Below the pieces are notes generated by a model. It was not told where the DNA came from and did not search any database. It worked only from the letters and a program-made list of their open reading frames with translations. From RGIG3528 sp045598045 (GTDB taxonomy: Bacteria; Bacillota; Clostridia; Lachnospirales; Lachnospiraceae), in NCBI GenBank assembly GCA_045598045.1, contig JAZLLG010000072.1, positions 1 to 64,000 on the forward strand: a DNA stretch of 64,000 nucleotides, read 5' to 3'. Positions 19,687 to 27,035 of this stretch are shown in pieces. The position numbers were made by a program, and so were the translations under genes. Numbering within the stretch: position 1 is the stretch's first letter; every line of letters starts with the position of its first letter.

Positions 19687-20976
19687 ATGATATATGCACT
19701 TATTCTTTTTATTGTAACATATGTTTTGATGCTTATTTTTGATAAGTATCGCCCTTACATAGCTATCGGATCGGCTATCATCTTTATTGCGACGGGTATG
19801 TTGCCTTTCAAAGCAATACCCGACAGCACGGATATTGCGTCGGATCTTAATGTTATTCTTATGATTGCGGGAACAATGGGGCTTGTAGCTCTTTTCTCGG
19901 AGAGTAAAATGCCCGACAGACTTGCCGACATTCTTATCGACAAGATGCCGAATGTTAAATGGGCAATAGTAGCACTTGCATTGTTCGCAGGTGTCATCTC
20001 CGCATTTGTTGATAATGTCTCAACGGTGCTTATGATAGCTCCGGTTGCTTTGGTTATTGCGAAGAAACTTAAGATTAATCCGATTCCCATGATTATCGCG
20101 ATTGCGGTTTCTTCAAACCTTCAGGGCGCAGCAACGCTCGTAGGCGATACAACGGCTATCATGCTCGGTTCATATGCGAATATGAATTTCATGAATTTCT
20201 TCTGGTATGAAGGAAAGCTTTCCATTTTCTTCGCGGTTGAGCTTGGCGCTGTTCTTTCTGCACTGATTCTTCTCGTTATGTTCAGAAAAGAGTCTGCAAA
20301 GCTTCCCAAGCAGGAAAAAACCGTTGTTAAGGATTACGTGCCCACATGGCTTCTTTGCGGAGCTGTTGTTCTACTCATTGTTGCATCGTTTATTCCCGTT
20401 GATCTCCCTGAAACAATTAACGGAATAATTTGTTGCTCGATGTTTGTTGTCGGTATCATTTACACACTTATTAAGCGCAAAGGTGAAGCGAAGACGGTTA
20501 TTGTCAATGCTCTTAAGGAAATCGACTTTAATACCATCGGTCTTCTGTTCGGCCTCTTCCTTGTAATTGCGGGCATTAACAATATGGGTGTCATCGACAA
20601 GGCAGCTGAGCTCCTTGCAGGTATCGGCGGAGACAATGTATTTGTTCTTTATACTGTCATCGTATGGGGCAGCGTGCTTATTTCAGCATTTATCGATAAC
20701 ATTCCTTACGTGGCAACGATGCTTCCGGTTATTGCAGGTCTGGCGGTAAAGCTTAACATCAATCCTACGGTGCTTTATTTCGGTCTTCTTTCGGGTGCAA
20801 CACTCGGAGGCAACCTTACTCCTATCGGTGCTTCGGCAAACATTACAGGCATCAATCTCCTTCGTAAGGAAGGCTGCGATGTCAAGAACAGTGATTTCTT
20901 TAAAATCGGTATACCGTTCACACTTGCTGCAATCATTCCGGCTTACATTTACATCTGGCTTGTATATGGAATCTGA
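19687..20976 (+). CDS. ArsB/NhaD-type ion transporter, riboswitch controlled
   Basis: 429 aa, about 11-12 hydrophobic segments. It belongs to the ion transporter superfamily (SLC13/ArsB/NhaD). The two inverted halves each carry the matching motif: SAFVDNVSTVLMIAPVALV (first half) and SAFIDNIPYVATMLPVIAG (second half), with conserved Asp-Asn in re-entrant positions, plus GDTTAIMLGS and GGNLTPIGASANI. The start is the ATG behind AGGAGG (19676-19681); an upstream in-frame ATG at 19663 lacks a site. Family members move Na+/H+, arsenite or dicarboxylates. Control by a Mn2+-type riboswitch suggests metal efflux instead (inference). Confidence 0.85.
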   Translation: MIYALILFIVTYVLMLIFDKYRPYIAIGSAIIFIATGMLPFKAIPDSTDIASDLNVILMIAGTMGLVALFSESKMPDRLADILIDKMPNVKWAIVALALFAGVISAFVDNVSTVLMIAPVALVIAKKLKINPIPMIIAIAVSSNLQGAATLVGDTTAIMLGSYANMNFMNFFWYEGKLSIFFAVELGAVLSALILLVMFRKESAKLPKQEKTVVKDYVPTWLLCGAVVLLIVASFIPVDLPETINGIICCSMFVVGIIYTLIKRKGEAKTVIVNALKEIDFNTIGLLFGLFLVIAGINNMGVIDKAAELLAGIGGDNVFVLYTVIVWGSVLISAFIDNIPYVATMLPVIAGLAVKLNINPTVLYFGLLSGATLGGNLTPIGASANITGINLLRKEGCDVKNSDFFKIGIPFTLAAIIPAYIYIWLVYGI

Positions 20977-21011
20977 TTGTAATGACGGACAATATCTGAA
21001 CAAAACGAAAA

Positions 21012-21039
21012 AATGCCCTGCGGTAATTCATGCCGCAGG
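21012..21039 (-). terminator. Terminator of the VanZ-like gene, possibly bidirectional
   Basis: CCTGCGG (21017-21023) pairs with CCGCAGG (21033-21039). Read on the minus strand the hairpin is followed by GCATTTTTTCG. On the + strand the tail is only ACTTTCG, so termination of the permease mRNA would be weaker. Confidence 0.72.
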
Positions 21040-21059
21040 ACTTTCGTAACTAATGCGAG

Positions 21060-21623
21060 TTATTTTCGAAGTACTTCAACAATCAGAATGATGATGAGAG
21101 CGATGGCAATGCCGATGGAATCAATGAGCACGTCCGTAATGCAGCCGTAACGTCCGGGAACGTAGTATTGATGAAGCTCATCACATGCAGAAAAAATGAC
21201 TGTTGCGATGCCCGTGAAATAGAGAAGCGCGGGCAGAGGCATTTCAGACTCTTTGGAGCGATGATACTTTAGCTTTCTTTGCTTTGAAAGAGCGAAAACA
21301 CTTGTTTCCGTAGCAAGGAGATAACGCTCCTTTGAACTGTAGACTTTTATCGGGAAACACACCGTGAATGTAAGTATCAGATATTCTGTGACGTGGGCTC
21401 CCTTACGAATAATGGGGTGAATGAAGTCTATAGCCGAAGCCGTCTGTTCGGGAAAAAGTGTGCGCCGGAAGACAGTGCTCCAGACGTTGACAAGCCATTC
21501 ACATATTTTTTGCGAAAGACCTCCGGAAGTTCCGCCGTTCTGGGCAGAAAACATAAATATGATGAACAGCATCAGGAGGACGGGAATCGGCGATATTATT
21601 TTTTTAAACAAATTTCTTCTCAT
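21060..21623 (-). CDS. VanZ-like membrane protein
   Basis: 187 aa with about four membrane helices. VanZ family signatures are visible: FMFSAQNGGTSGGLSQ near the N-terminus, RKGAHVTEYLIL in the middle, and CDELHQYYVPGRYG followed by TDVLIDSIG near the end. VanZ itself raises teicoplanin resistance in Tn1546; most chromosomal members have no assigned role and may affect the cell envelope. It is alone on the minus strand between + strand units. No confident promoter was found upstream; an AGGA sits before the ATG. Confidence 0.82.
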   Translation of the reverse strand: MRRNLFKKIISPIPVLLMLFIIFMFSAQNGGTSGGLSQKICEWLVNVWSTVFRRTLFPEQTASAIDFIHPIIRKGAHVTEYLILTFTVCFPIKVYSSKERYLLATETSVFALSKQRKLKYHRSKESEMPLPALLYFTGIATVIFSACDELHQYYVPGRYGCITDVLIDSIGIAIALIIILIVEVLRK

Positions 21624-21722
21624 CGTACGGTCCTGAATGAAAATGCCAAAAAGTTGTATGGTTTCATTCTATCATAACTGTTTTCACAATTCTACTGAAT
21701 TATTCTGAAAATGTATTCTGCC

Positions 21723-21750
21723 TTTACTTTTCCATAAAGGGTGATATAAT
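21723..21750 (+). promoter_or_regulatory. Promoter of the small protein / kinase-like pair
   Basis: TTTACT (21723-21728), a 16-nt spacer and a perfect TATAAT (21745-21750). It rules out the TTG at 21750 as a start for the following gene, because that codon lies inside the -10. Confidence 0.75.
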
Positions 21751-21785
21751 TGTCAAAAACATTTGTAGGTGGAAAGAGGCACTGT

Positions 21786-22043
21786 ATGGCATTCGGCAAT
21801 TTTTCAAATATGGGAGACGCACTTAAGCTTATGGGTGCGTGGAACAAATTTAAAGCGAACCATCCCAAATTTCCTGCATTTCTTCAGGCGGTTAGGGCGC
21901 GCGGCTTCAAGGAAGACATGATAATCGAAGTCATCATCACTGAGCCCGATGGAGAAAAGATCGAGACAAGTCTTAAGGTTAAGCCGGATGACGTGGCACT
22001 TCTCGAGGAATTAAAGAATGCTGCTGCAAAGCGCGAACAGTAA
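21786..22043 (+). CDS. Small protein of unknown function
   Basis: 85 aa from the ATG at 21786, with GAGG (21776-21779) 6 nt upstream. I do not recognise the family. The N-terminus is glycine/phenylalanine-rich (MAFGNFSNMGDALKLMG); the rest predicts one helix, then a beta hairpin (IIEVIITEPDGEKIETSLKV) and a C-terminal helix. No signal peptide or membrane segment. It is 12 nt before a kinase-like gene under a shared promoter, so the two may work together. Confidence 0.7.
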   Translation: MAFGNFSNMGDALKLMGAWNKFKANHPKFPAFLQAVRARGFKEDMIIEVIITEPDGEKIETSLKVKPDDVALLEELKNAAAKREQ

Positions 22044-22055
22044 CAGGGGGATAAT

Positions 22056-22754
22056 ATGCACATTACATTAACAGGTAATCTCGGAAGCGGTAAATCAACA
22101 CTCAGCAAAATTTTCGAGAAAGCTTATGGCTATGAAATCTATTCAACAGGACGTGTAATTCGTGAACTTGCCGAAGAAAGAGGCATCACGGTTCTTGAAA
22201 TGAACAAGCTGATGAGCGAGGACAGCCAATACGATCATATGATTGACGATCGTTCGGCACAGATTTCCCGTGACCGTCAGGAAGATAACATTTTCTATGA
22301 TTCCAGACTTGCATGGCATTTTGTCGGAAAAGCATTCAGAGTATTCCTTTCGGTTTCCCTTGATACTTCCGTACAGCGTATTATGGGGGACAATCGTGGA
22401 AGTGTTGAATCCTTCAAGTCTGCTGATGAGTGCAAAGCATCCATTATTGCACGTGTAGAAGAAGAGGAAAAACGCTACAAAGAACTCTACAACATCGATT
22501 ATTTTGATTTTACAAACTACAATCTTGTCCTTGATGCATCCTTCTGCCTTCCCGAAGTGCTTGCACCGCTTATGTATCTTGAGGCTGAAAGATACTACAA
22601 AGCAATGGACAACGGTGAGGATTACACACGCCTCCTTATAAGCAAAGAGCGTGGCCTTGAAGATTTCAAAGATGTTCTTGAAAAGGCATCACAAAAATAT
22701 GAAATCGTAAACTTCTTCGGACATGATTTTTACGTAATTACAATCAGACGATAA
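22056..22754 (+). CDS. Cytidylate-kinase-like P-loop protein
   Basis: 232 aa cytosolic. It starts with a P-loop, GNLGSGKST (residues 7-15), followed by a region like the NMP-binding part of (d)CMP kinases: YEIYSTGRVIRELAEERGI and, later, FYDSRLAWHFVG. The C-terminal 80 residues do not look like CMP kinase. The true CMP kinase is normally elsewhere (cmk), so this is a cytidylate-kinase-like family member of unknown substrate. AGGGGG precedes the ATG. Confidence 0.75.
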   Translation: MHITLTGNLGSGKSTLSKIFEKAYGYEIYSTGRVIRELAEERGITVLEMNKLMSEDSQYDHMIDDRSAQISRDRQEDNIFYDSRLAWHFVGKAFRVFLSVSLDTSVQRIMGDNRGSVESFKSADECKASIIARVEEEEKRYKELYNIDYFDFTNYNLVLDASFCLPEVLAPLMYLEAERYYKAMDNGEDYTRLLISKERGLEDFKDVLEKASQKYEIVNFFGHDFYVITIRR

Positions 22755-22764
22755 ATAAATTATG

Positions 22765-22794
22765 CAGGCTCCGTGTATGCGGGCCTGTTTTTTT
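22765..22794 (+). terminator. Intrinsic terminator after the kinase-like gene
   Basis: CAGGCTC pairs with GGGCCTG (with one G-T pair) around the loop, followed by TTTTTTT at 22788-22794. Confidence 0.82.
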
Positions 22795-22872
22795 GTGCAT
22801 GCTCTCTCGATGACGTGCTCGCACGTAATCGGGTAGGAGTCGGCCTGTTCGATTATTCTCCAAACTTTTACA

Positions 22873-22901
22873 TTGAGAAACACAGCGAATTGTGCTTTAA
22901 T
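22873..22901 (+). promoter_or_regulatory. Strong extended -10 promoter
   Basis: TTGAGA (22873-22878), 17-nt spacer, TTTAAT (22896-22901), with TG at 22893-22894 giving an extended -10. It drives the membrane protein gene at 22958. Confidence 0.75.
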
Positions 22902-22957
22902 GACATTGACAGCATATTGCGAAGCAATTCGCGAGTACTTATGAAGGAGGTATTGTT

Positions 22958-23626
22958 ATGTTTAAATTTTGGGGTGACGGTTCACAGACAGCTAAAAATC
23001 TTGTGGACAGCGTAGTTGTACGCAGCACGGAAAACTTCAACTGGACGTTTATATTTATTCTTGCGGTTGTTTTCTATGTTTATTGGTCTGAGATTAACAA
23101 AAAGAATTTCAAGGCAGTCTATGCGGGACTTGCTCTTTACGGTGTGCATTGGCTTTATGAAATTGCAAATGCCATTGTCGGGCATTTCTTCGGATATCCT
23201 TTCTGGACCGTAAGCAACAAATCAACTACGTTTATTCTTCTTATTGGTGTTTGCTGGGAACTTTCCATGATGTTTGCCCTTGCAGGAATTATTTCCTACA
23301 AGATGCTTCCCGAAGATACAAGCAGGCGTTACTTTGCAAAGAACGGAAAGAAGGGAATAAGCTGTAAGCTCGTGGGTGCTCTTGAAATGGCACTTCTCTT
23401 CGCCCTTTTTGAATCTTTCCTTGCCGGTACATCCAACAACTCGTTTATCTGGGTTTACAAATGGTGGGGTGTGCTTCCTGTATTTATTACGACATACGTT
23501 CCTTTCTTCCTTGCATCCAACTTCGTTCCGGATATGGAGCCTAAAAAGCGTACACGCTTTCTTGTAATTGAGTGGGGGCTTGTTGCTGTTCTTCTTGCAG
23601 TGCTGATTCCTCTCGGAATTATCTGA
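22958..23626 (+). CDS. Multi-pass membrane protein of unknown function
   Basis: 222 aa with about six hydrophobic segments (roughly 30-45, 52-75, 86-112, 133-152, 162-180 and 200-220). I do not recognise the family. It is rich in Trp and Phe (WTFIFILAVVFYVYWSE, WVYKWWGVLPVF). It stands alone, with an excellent promoter, a perfect AAGGAGG ribosome site (22944-22950) and its own terminator-like hairpin, which suggests high expression. Confidence 0.72.
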   Translation: MFKFWGDGSQTAKNLVDSVVVRSTENFNWTFIFILAVVFYVYWSEINKKNFKAVYAGLALYGVHWLYEIANAIVGHFFGYPFWTVSNKSTTFILLIGVCWELSMMFALAGIISYKMLPEDTSRRYFAKNGKKGISCKLVGALEMALLFALFESFLAGTSNNSFIWVYKWWGVLPVFITTYVPFFLASNFVPDMEPKKRTRFLVIEWGLVAVLLAVLIPLGII

Positions 23627-23643
23627 TTAAAATGTGTCGTATG

Positions 23644-23683
23644 CGAAGCCCCGCTGTTTATCGACAGTGGGGACTTCGTTTAT
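23644..23683 (+). terminator. Terminator-like hairpin
   Basis: CGAAG-CCCC-CTGT (from 23644) pairs with ACAG-GGGG-CTTCG (to 23678) around TTATCG, followed only by TTTATC. The stem is strong; the U tract is weak. Confidence 0.6.
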
Positions 23684-23716
23684 CAGGCATAAAGAAATAC
23701 GGCTGTGAGGGGAAAA

Positions 23717-24325
23717 ATGAAAAAAATAAATGAGAAAATAGAATATCTTCCGGCAAGTGAGGAGCCGCTTTCGGCGGATGTCATACTTGTTCATGGTGAC
23801 AGTGCCGACTGGATTTTTGACGTCGGTGCCTGTGATGAAGCTTTTGAACTAATACAGGGATTACGGGGAAAACGTAATGTTGTGTTATCGCACTTTCATG
23901 CAGACCATTCCTCCAATTTACGTCGTATTTGTTATGACAAGCTTTATTGTGGGGATTTTGCGGCGAAGAAATACGTTGATGCAACAGGTGTCACATCGAA
24001 TTTCGAATTTGATGATGGCGTGAAGATTACGCTTTTTCCGATACCAAGTACACATGCAAAAGGGTCTGTCGGAATGCTTGTGGACGGCACGTACGCATTC
24101 CTCGGTGACGCGACGTATTGTTCCGTCATTAATGACAAGCCATGCTACAACGCAGGCCTTTTGCAGGCATTGATCAAAACTCTTGAGAAATTGGAAACCA
24201 AGTATTTTTGCCTTAGTCATGAAACAGATTTCATAAAAGAAAAGGATGAGGTGCTTTCCGAACTGAAGTCGATTTACAAAACACGTGATCCTCATGAAAC
24301 GTACATTTACATAGAAAGAGACTGA
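23717..24325 (+). CDS. Metallo-beta-lactamase fold hydrolase
   Basis: 202 aa from the ATG at 23717 (GAGGGG just upstream; the GTG at 23705 lies before it). The zinc motif HFHADH (in LSHFHADHSSN) plus later His (STHAKGSVG), Asp (LGDATY) and His (LSHETDF) give the metal ligands of the MBL superfamily. It is short for the family, with no extra domain, so it is likely a small-molecule hydrolase; the substrate cannot be told. Its 3' end overlaps the convergent gene by 19 nt. Confidence 0.82.
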   Translation: MKKINEKIEYLPASEEPLSADVILVHGDSADWIFDVGACDEAFELIQGLRGKRNVVLSHFHADHSSNLRRICYDKLYCGDFAAKKYVDATGVTSNFEFDDGVKITLFPIPSTHAKGSVGMLVDGTYAFLGDATYCSVINDKPCYNAGLLQALIKTLEKLETKYFCLSHETDFIKEKDEVLSELKSIYKTRDPHETYIYIERD

Positions 24326-25035
24326 ATAATCAATTCTATCTGCCTTTGATCGAGCGGACGTTCGGAGGTTTCGCAGGTGAGAAAGAGGTCTATGCCCGGA
24401 AGGATACCGTTGCTTATGTACAGCTGCAGCTTACGGAGAGTTTCTTCTCTGTACTCGCTTTTGTCGAGAAGGCCGAGATGTTCCCAATACTTTATTTCGT
24501 GAGTGTTCGGGTCCTGAATTGTAAAGTCGGGGAAAATTGTATGATTTCCGAGCTTAAGCTCACATTCATAGCGAAATGGAATGTGCGCCGAATATAATGC
24601 ATTTGCAATTAGTGCTTCGGATTTTGATCTTACTATGCAACCCTTGGCAGCTTTGATTTTCAGGTGTTCGGGGTGAGATGTGCTGTGAACGTAAGGCTGG
24701 TTTTCCCAGTCTGAAAATGTGTTGTTCAGAAGCTCCGCATACGGAGAACTTCCGTATTTTTGGTTTACCGCATTTATCTGATTTGTTATTGTGTGAATCA
24801 TATCATTTGCATCCGACAGCTTTTCATAAAGTGCAAGCAGTTCGGAATAGAAGTTTTGGAGAGCAAGCTGCCTGGCTTTCTCTATATTTGATTTTGGAAT
24901 GTATTTTTTGGTATTGTTACCTGATTGATACCACTTTACATACTTCCCGGTGCAGGAGTGAATGAGCTTCCCACCGGGAAGTTTTTTTATGCAAGAGGAT
25001 AGATATTCTTTACGTGCTTGAAGGGGCGATTTCAT
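24307..25035 (-). CDS. PD-(D/E)XK-like nuclease-fold protein
   Basis: 242 aa from the ATG at 25035, which has AAGGAG at the right distance; an upstream in-frame ATG at 25104 lacks one. The N-terminal half is a basic helical region (KKYIPKSNIEKARQLALQ, then a coiled coil). The C-terminal half has SKSEALIANAL, FPDFTI and YWEHLG, the order of E, PD and E motifs of restriction-like folds, but with His instead of Lys after the last Glu. I recall similar proteins in other Clostridia, without assigned function. It is convergent with the MBL gene; its 5' side faces the repeat array. Confidence 0.6.
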   Translation of the reverse strand: MKSPLQARKEYLSSCIKKLPGGKLIHSCTGKYVKWYQSGNNTKKYIPKSNIEKARQLALQNFYSELLALYEKLSDANDMIHTITNQINAVNQKYGSSPYAELLNNTFSDWENQPYVHSTSHPEHLKIKAAKGCIVRSKSEALIANALYSAHIPFRYECELKLGNHTIFPDFTIQDPNTHEIKYWEHLGLLDKSEYREETLRKLQLYISNGILPGIDLFLTCETSERPLDQRQIELIIQSLSM

Positions 25036-25203
25036 GAAGTTCTCCTTTGAATAATTTGATGAGTATAGATGAATGAGAGAAGGTGGATGCATGAAAGGTA
25101 TCATGGAAATTGAGTTAGTACAAGAGGTTTGAAAAAAGTTTGTGAAAGCCGCACAAAATGGGAGGGGCGTTTTTGTTGAACATTACTTCGAATCGGGCGA
25201 AAT

Positions 25204-25541
25204 TTAGGTACAAAATGTTGGAATGCATACTTTTGTACCTAATTCCTGTTGGGGGTTAGGCATAAAGGCTGGGAAAATGCTTTATGTACCTAATTCGCGG
25301 CGAAATTTAGGTACAAACATTAGTTTTCGCCGCGTCATGCCTAATAGTTAGGTACATAGAAGCAGCAAAGATGATTTGTACCTAATTTTTAGGTACAAGC
25401 GAGCTCGTTACGGATTTTGTGCCTAATTTGTCGTGAAATTTAGGCATGACGCGGCCGAAAACATTATTTGTACCTAATCATCGCCGCGGGTTAGGCATGA
25501 CGCGGCCGAAAACATCGTCTGTACCTAATCATCGCCGCGGG
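25204..25541. repeat. Array of 14 alternating inverted TTAGGYA boxes
   Basis: Boxes TTAGG(TA/CA)... in forward orientation begin at 25204, 25256, 25307, 25348, 25389, 25440 and 25491. Their reverse complements (…GTACCTAA or …GCCTAA) end at 25242, 25293, 25344, 25385, 25426, 25477 and 25528, so orientation alternates strictly. The first pair is a 12-nt inverted repeat, TTAGGTACAAAA/TTTTGTACCTAA. The last two units (25440-25490 and 25491-25541) are 51-nt tandem copies differing at three positions. CGCGGCGAAA/TTTCGCCGCG stems lie between boxes. No coding sequence. Confidence 0.85.
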
Positions 25542-25592
25542 TCAGAGACATTACATTAAGCAAATCTTATCAATGCGATTAGAAATGAACGT

Positions 25593-25621
25593 TTTACAAA
25601 AGTATATGCTTTGCTTATAAT
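25593..25621 (+). promoter_or_regulatory. Promoter of the BMP lipoprotein operon
   Basis: TTTACA (25593-25598), 17-nt spacer, perfect TATAAT (25616-25621). The 82-nt leader holds a small GGAAG/CTTCC hairpin and no purine riboswitch. Confidence 0.82.
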
Positions 25622-25703
25622 CCGAAACCGTGGAAGACAAAAAGACTTCCCAAAATAAATATATGTGCGCACCCGGAAAGAACGGAGTGTGATGGAGGAT
25701 CAA

Positions 25704-26891
25704 ATGAAAAAGTTTTTATGTATCATGTTAGCATGCGTTATGGTGCTTTCAATGGCTGCATGCGGCGGCACGAAGGCAGACGCAGATTTCAAGCTCGGTG
25801 TTATTCTTCTTCACGATGAAGCATCAACATATGACTTAAACTTCATCAACGGCGTTAAGGACGCTCAGAAGGCTCTCGGCCTCTCAGATTCACAGGTTAT
25901 CATTAAGAGAAACATTGAAGAAGGTCAGGCTTGCTACGAAGCAGCTGCAGACCTCGTTGACCAGGGTTGTAACGTAATCTTCGCAGATTCCTTCGGTCAT
26001 GAAACATACCTCTTACAGGCTGCTAAAGAATTCAAGGACGTAGAGTTCTGCCATGCTACAGGTACAATGGCTCATACAGAGAAGCTTGACAACTTCCACA
26101 ATGCATTCGCATCAATCTACGAAGGCAGATACCTTGCAGGTGTTGCTGCAGGTCTCAAGCTTAAAGAAATGATGGCTGCTGATTCTTCAGTAAAGCCCCA
26201 CATCGGTTATGTTGGTGCATTCACATATGCAGAAGTTATTTCCGGTTATACATCATTTTACCTTGGCGTTAAGTCAATCGTTCCCGAAGTTGTAATGGAC
26301 GTTCAGTTCACAGGTTCATGGTACGATGAAATCGAAGAGAAGAACGCAGCAGCAGCTCTTATCGACAACGGTTGCGTACTCATCTCCCAGCATGCTGACT
26401 CCATGGGTGCTCCTTCTGTTTGCGAAGAGAGAAACGTTCCCAACGTATCTTACAACGGATCCACACAGGATGCCTGCCCCAACACATTCATCGTTTCCTC
26501 AAGAATTGACTGGGCTCCTTACTTCAAGTACATTTGCGAGCAGTCAATGGCAGGTAAGAAGATTGATACAGACTGGACAGGAACAATCGCTACAGGTTCC
26601 GTAGTTCTTACAGATGTTAACACAAAGGCTGCAGCAGCAGGCACAGCCGAGAAGATCGAAGAGGTTAAGAAGGGTCTTCTTGACGGATCTGTCAAGGTAT
26701 TTGACACAGCAAACTTCACAGTCGGCGGTGCAGCAATTTCTTCTTACGTAGCTGACGTTGACACAGATGCTGATTATACAAAAGACACAGAAGCTGTTAA
26801 GGATGGTTTCTTCCATGAATCCGAATACCGTTCAGCTCCTTACTTCGATGTAGCAGTTGATGGCATCACATGCCTCAACGCGAAGTATTGA
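25704..26891 (+). CDS. BMP-family nucleoside-binding lipoprotein
   Basis: 395 aa from the ATG at 25704 (GGAGG 5 nt upstream). Lipoprotein signal: MKKFLCIMLACVMVLSMAAC with Cys20 as the lipidated residue. The mature part is a periplasmic-binding fold of the Bmp/PnrA family (LGVILLHDEASTYDLNFING, then GHETYLLQAA). Such proteins bind purine nucleosides and feed the permeases encoded downstream. The gene has a strong promoter and is followed by a terminator hairpin, so it should be made in excess over the transporter. Confidence 0.9.
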   Translation: MKKFLCIMLACVMVLSMAACGGTKADADFKLGVILLHDEASTYDLNFINGVKDAQKALGLSDSQVIIKRNIEEGQACYEAAADLVDQGCNVIFADSFGHETYLLQAAKEFKDVEFCHATGTMAHTEKLDNFHNAFASIYEGRYLAGVAAGLKLKEMMAADSSVKPHIGYVGAFTYAEVISGYTSFYLGVKSIVPEVVMDVQFTGSWYDEIEEKNAAAALIDNGCVLISQHADSMGAPSVCEERNVPNVSYNGSTQDACPNTFIVSSRIDWAPYFKYICEQSMAGKKIDTDWTGTIATGSVVLTDVNTKAAAAGTAEKIEEVKKGLLDGSVKVFDTANFTVGGAAISSYVADVDTDADYTKDTEAVKDGFFHESEYRSAPYFDVAVDGITCLNAKY

Positions 26892-26924
26892 TTTCGCTTT
26901 TCCCCTAACCCCTACATATATTTT

Positions 26925-26969
26925 CAATCAGGCGGAGCTTGTTTAACTGCTCCGCCTAATTGACTTTTT
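26925..26969 (+). terminator. Intrinsic terminator after the binding protein
   Basis: AGGCGGAGC (26930-26938) pairs with GCTCCGCCT (26949-26957), extended by CAAT/ATTG, followed by ACTTTTT. It probably lets only part of the transcripts continue into the ABC genes. Confidence 0.85.
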
Positions 26970-26988
26970 AAGGGGGCTGACATATAAT
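26960..26988 (+). promoter_or_regulatory. Second promoter for the ABC transporter genes
   Basis: TTGACT (26960-26965), 17-nt spacer, perfect TATAAT (26983-26988). The -35 lies inside the 3' end of the terminator. Confidence 0.72.
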
Positions 26989-27035
26989 CCGAATATCTTT
27001 TGTAGGGTAGGTTTCGTAAAAATCGGAGGGCTCAT

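Noticed and set aside
25204..25541. CRISPR array
   Set aside because: Boxes alternate in orientation, spacing varies and there are no constant-length unique spacers or cas genes.
25622..25703. Purine riboswitch
   Set aside because: No three-way junction with the conserved loop sequences; only a 5-bp hairpin.
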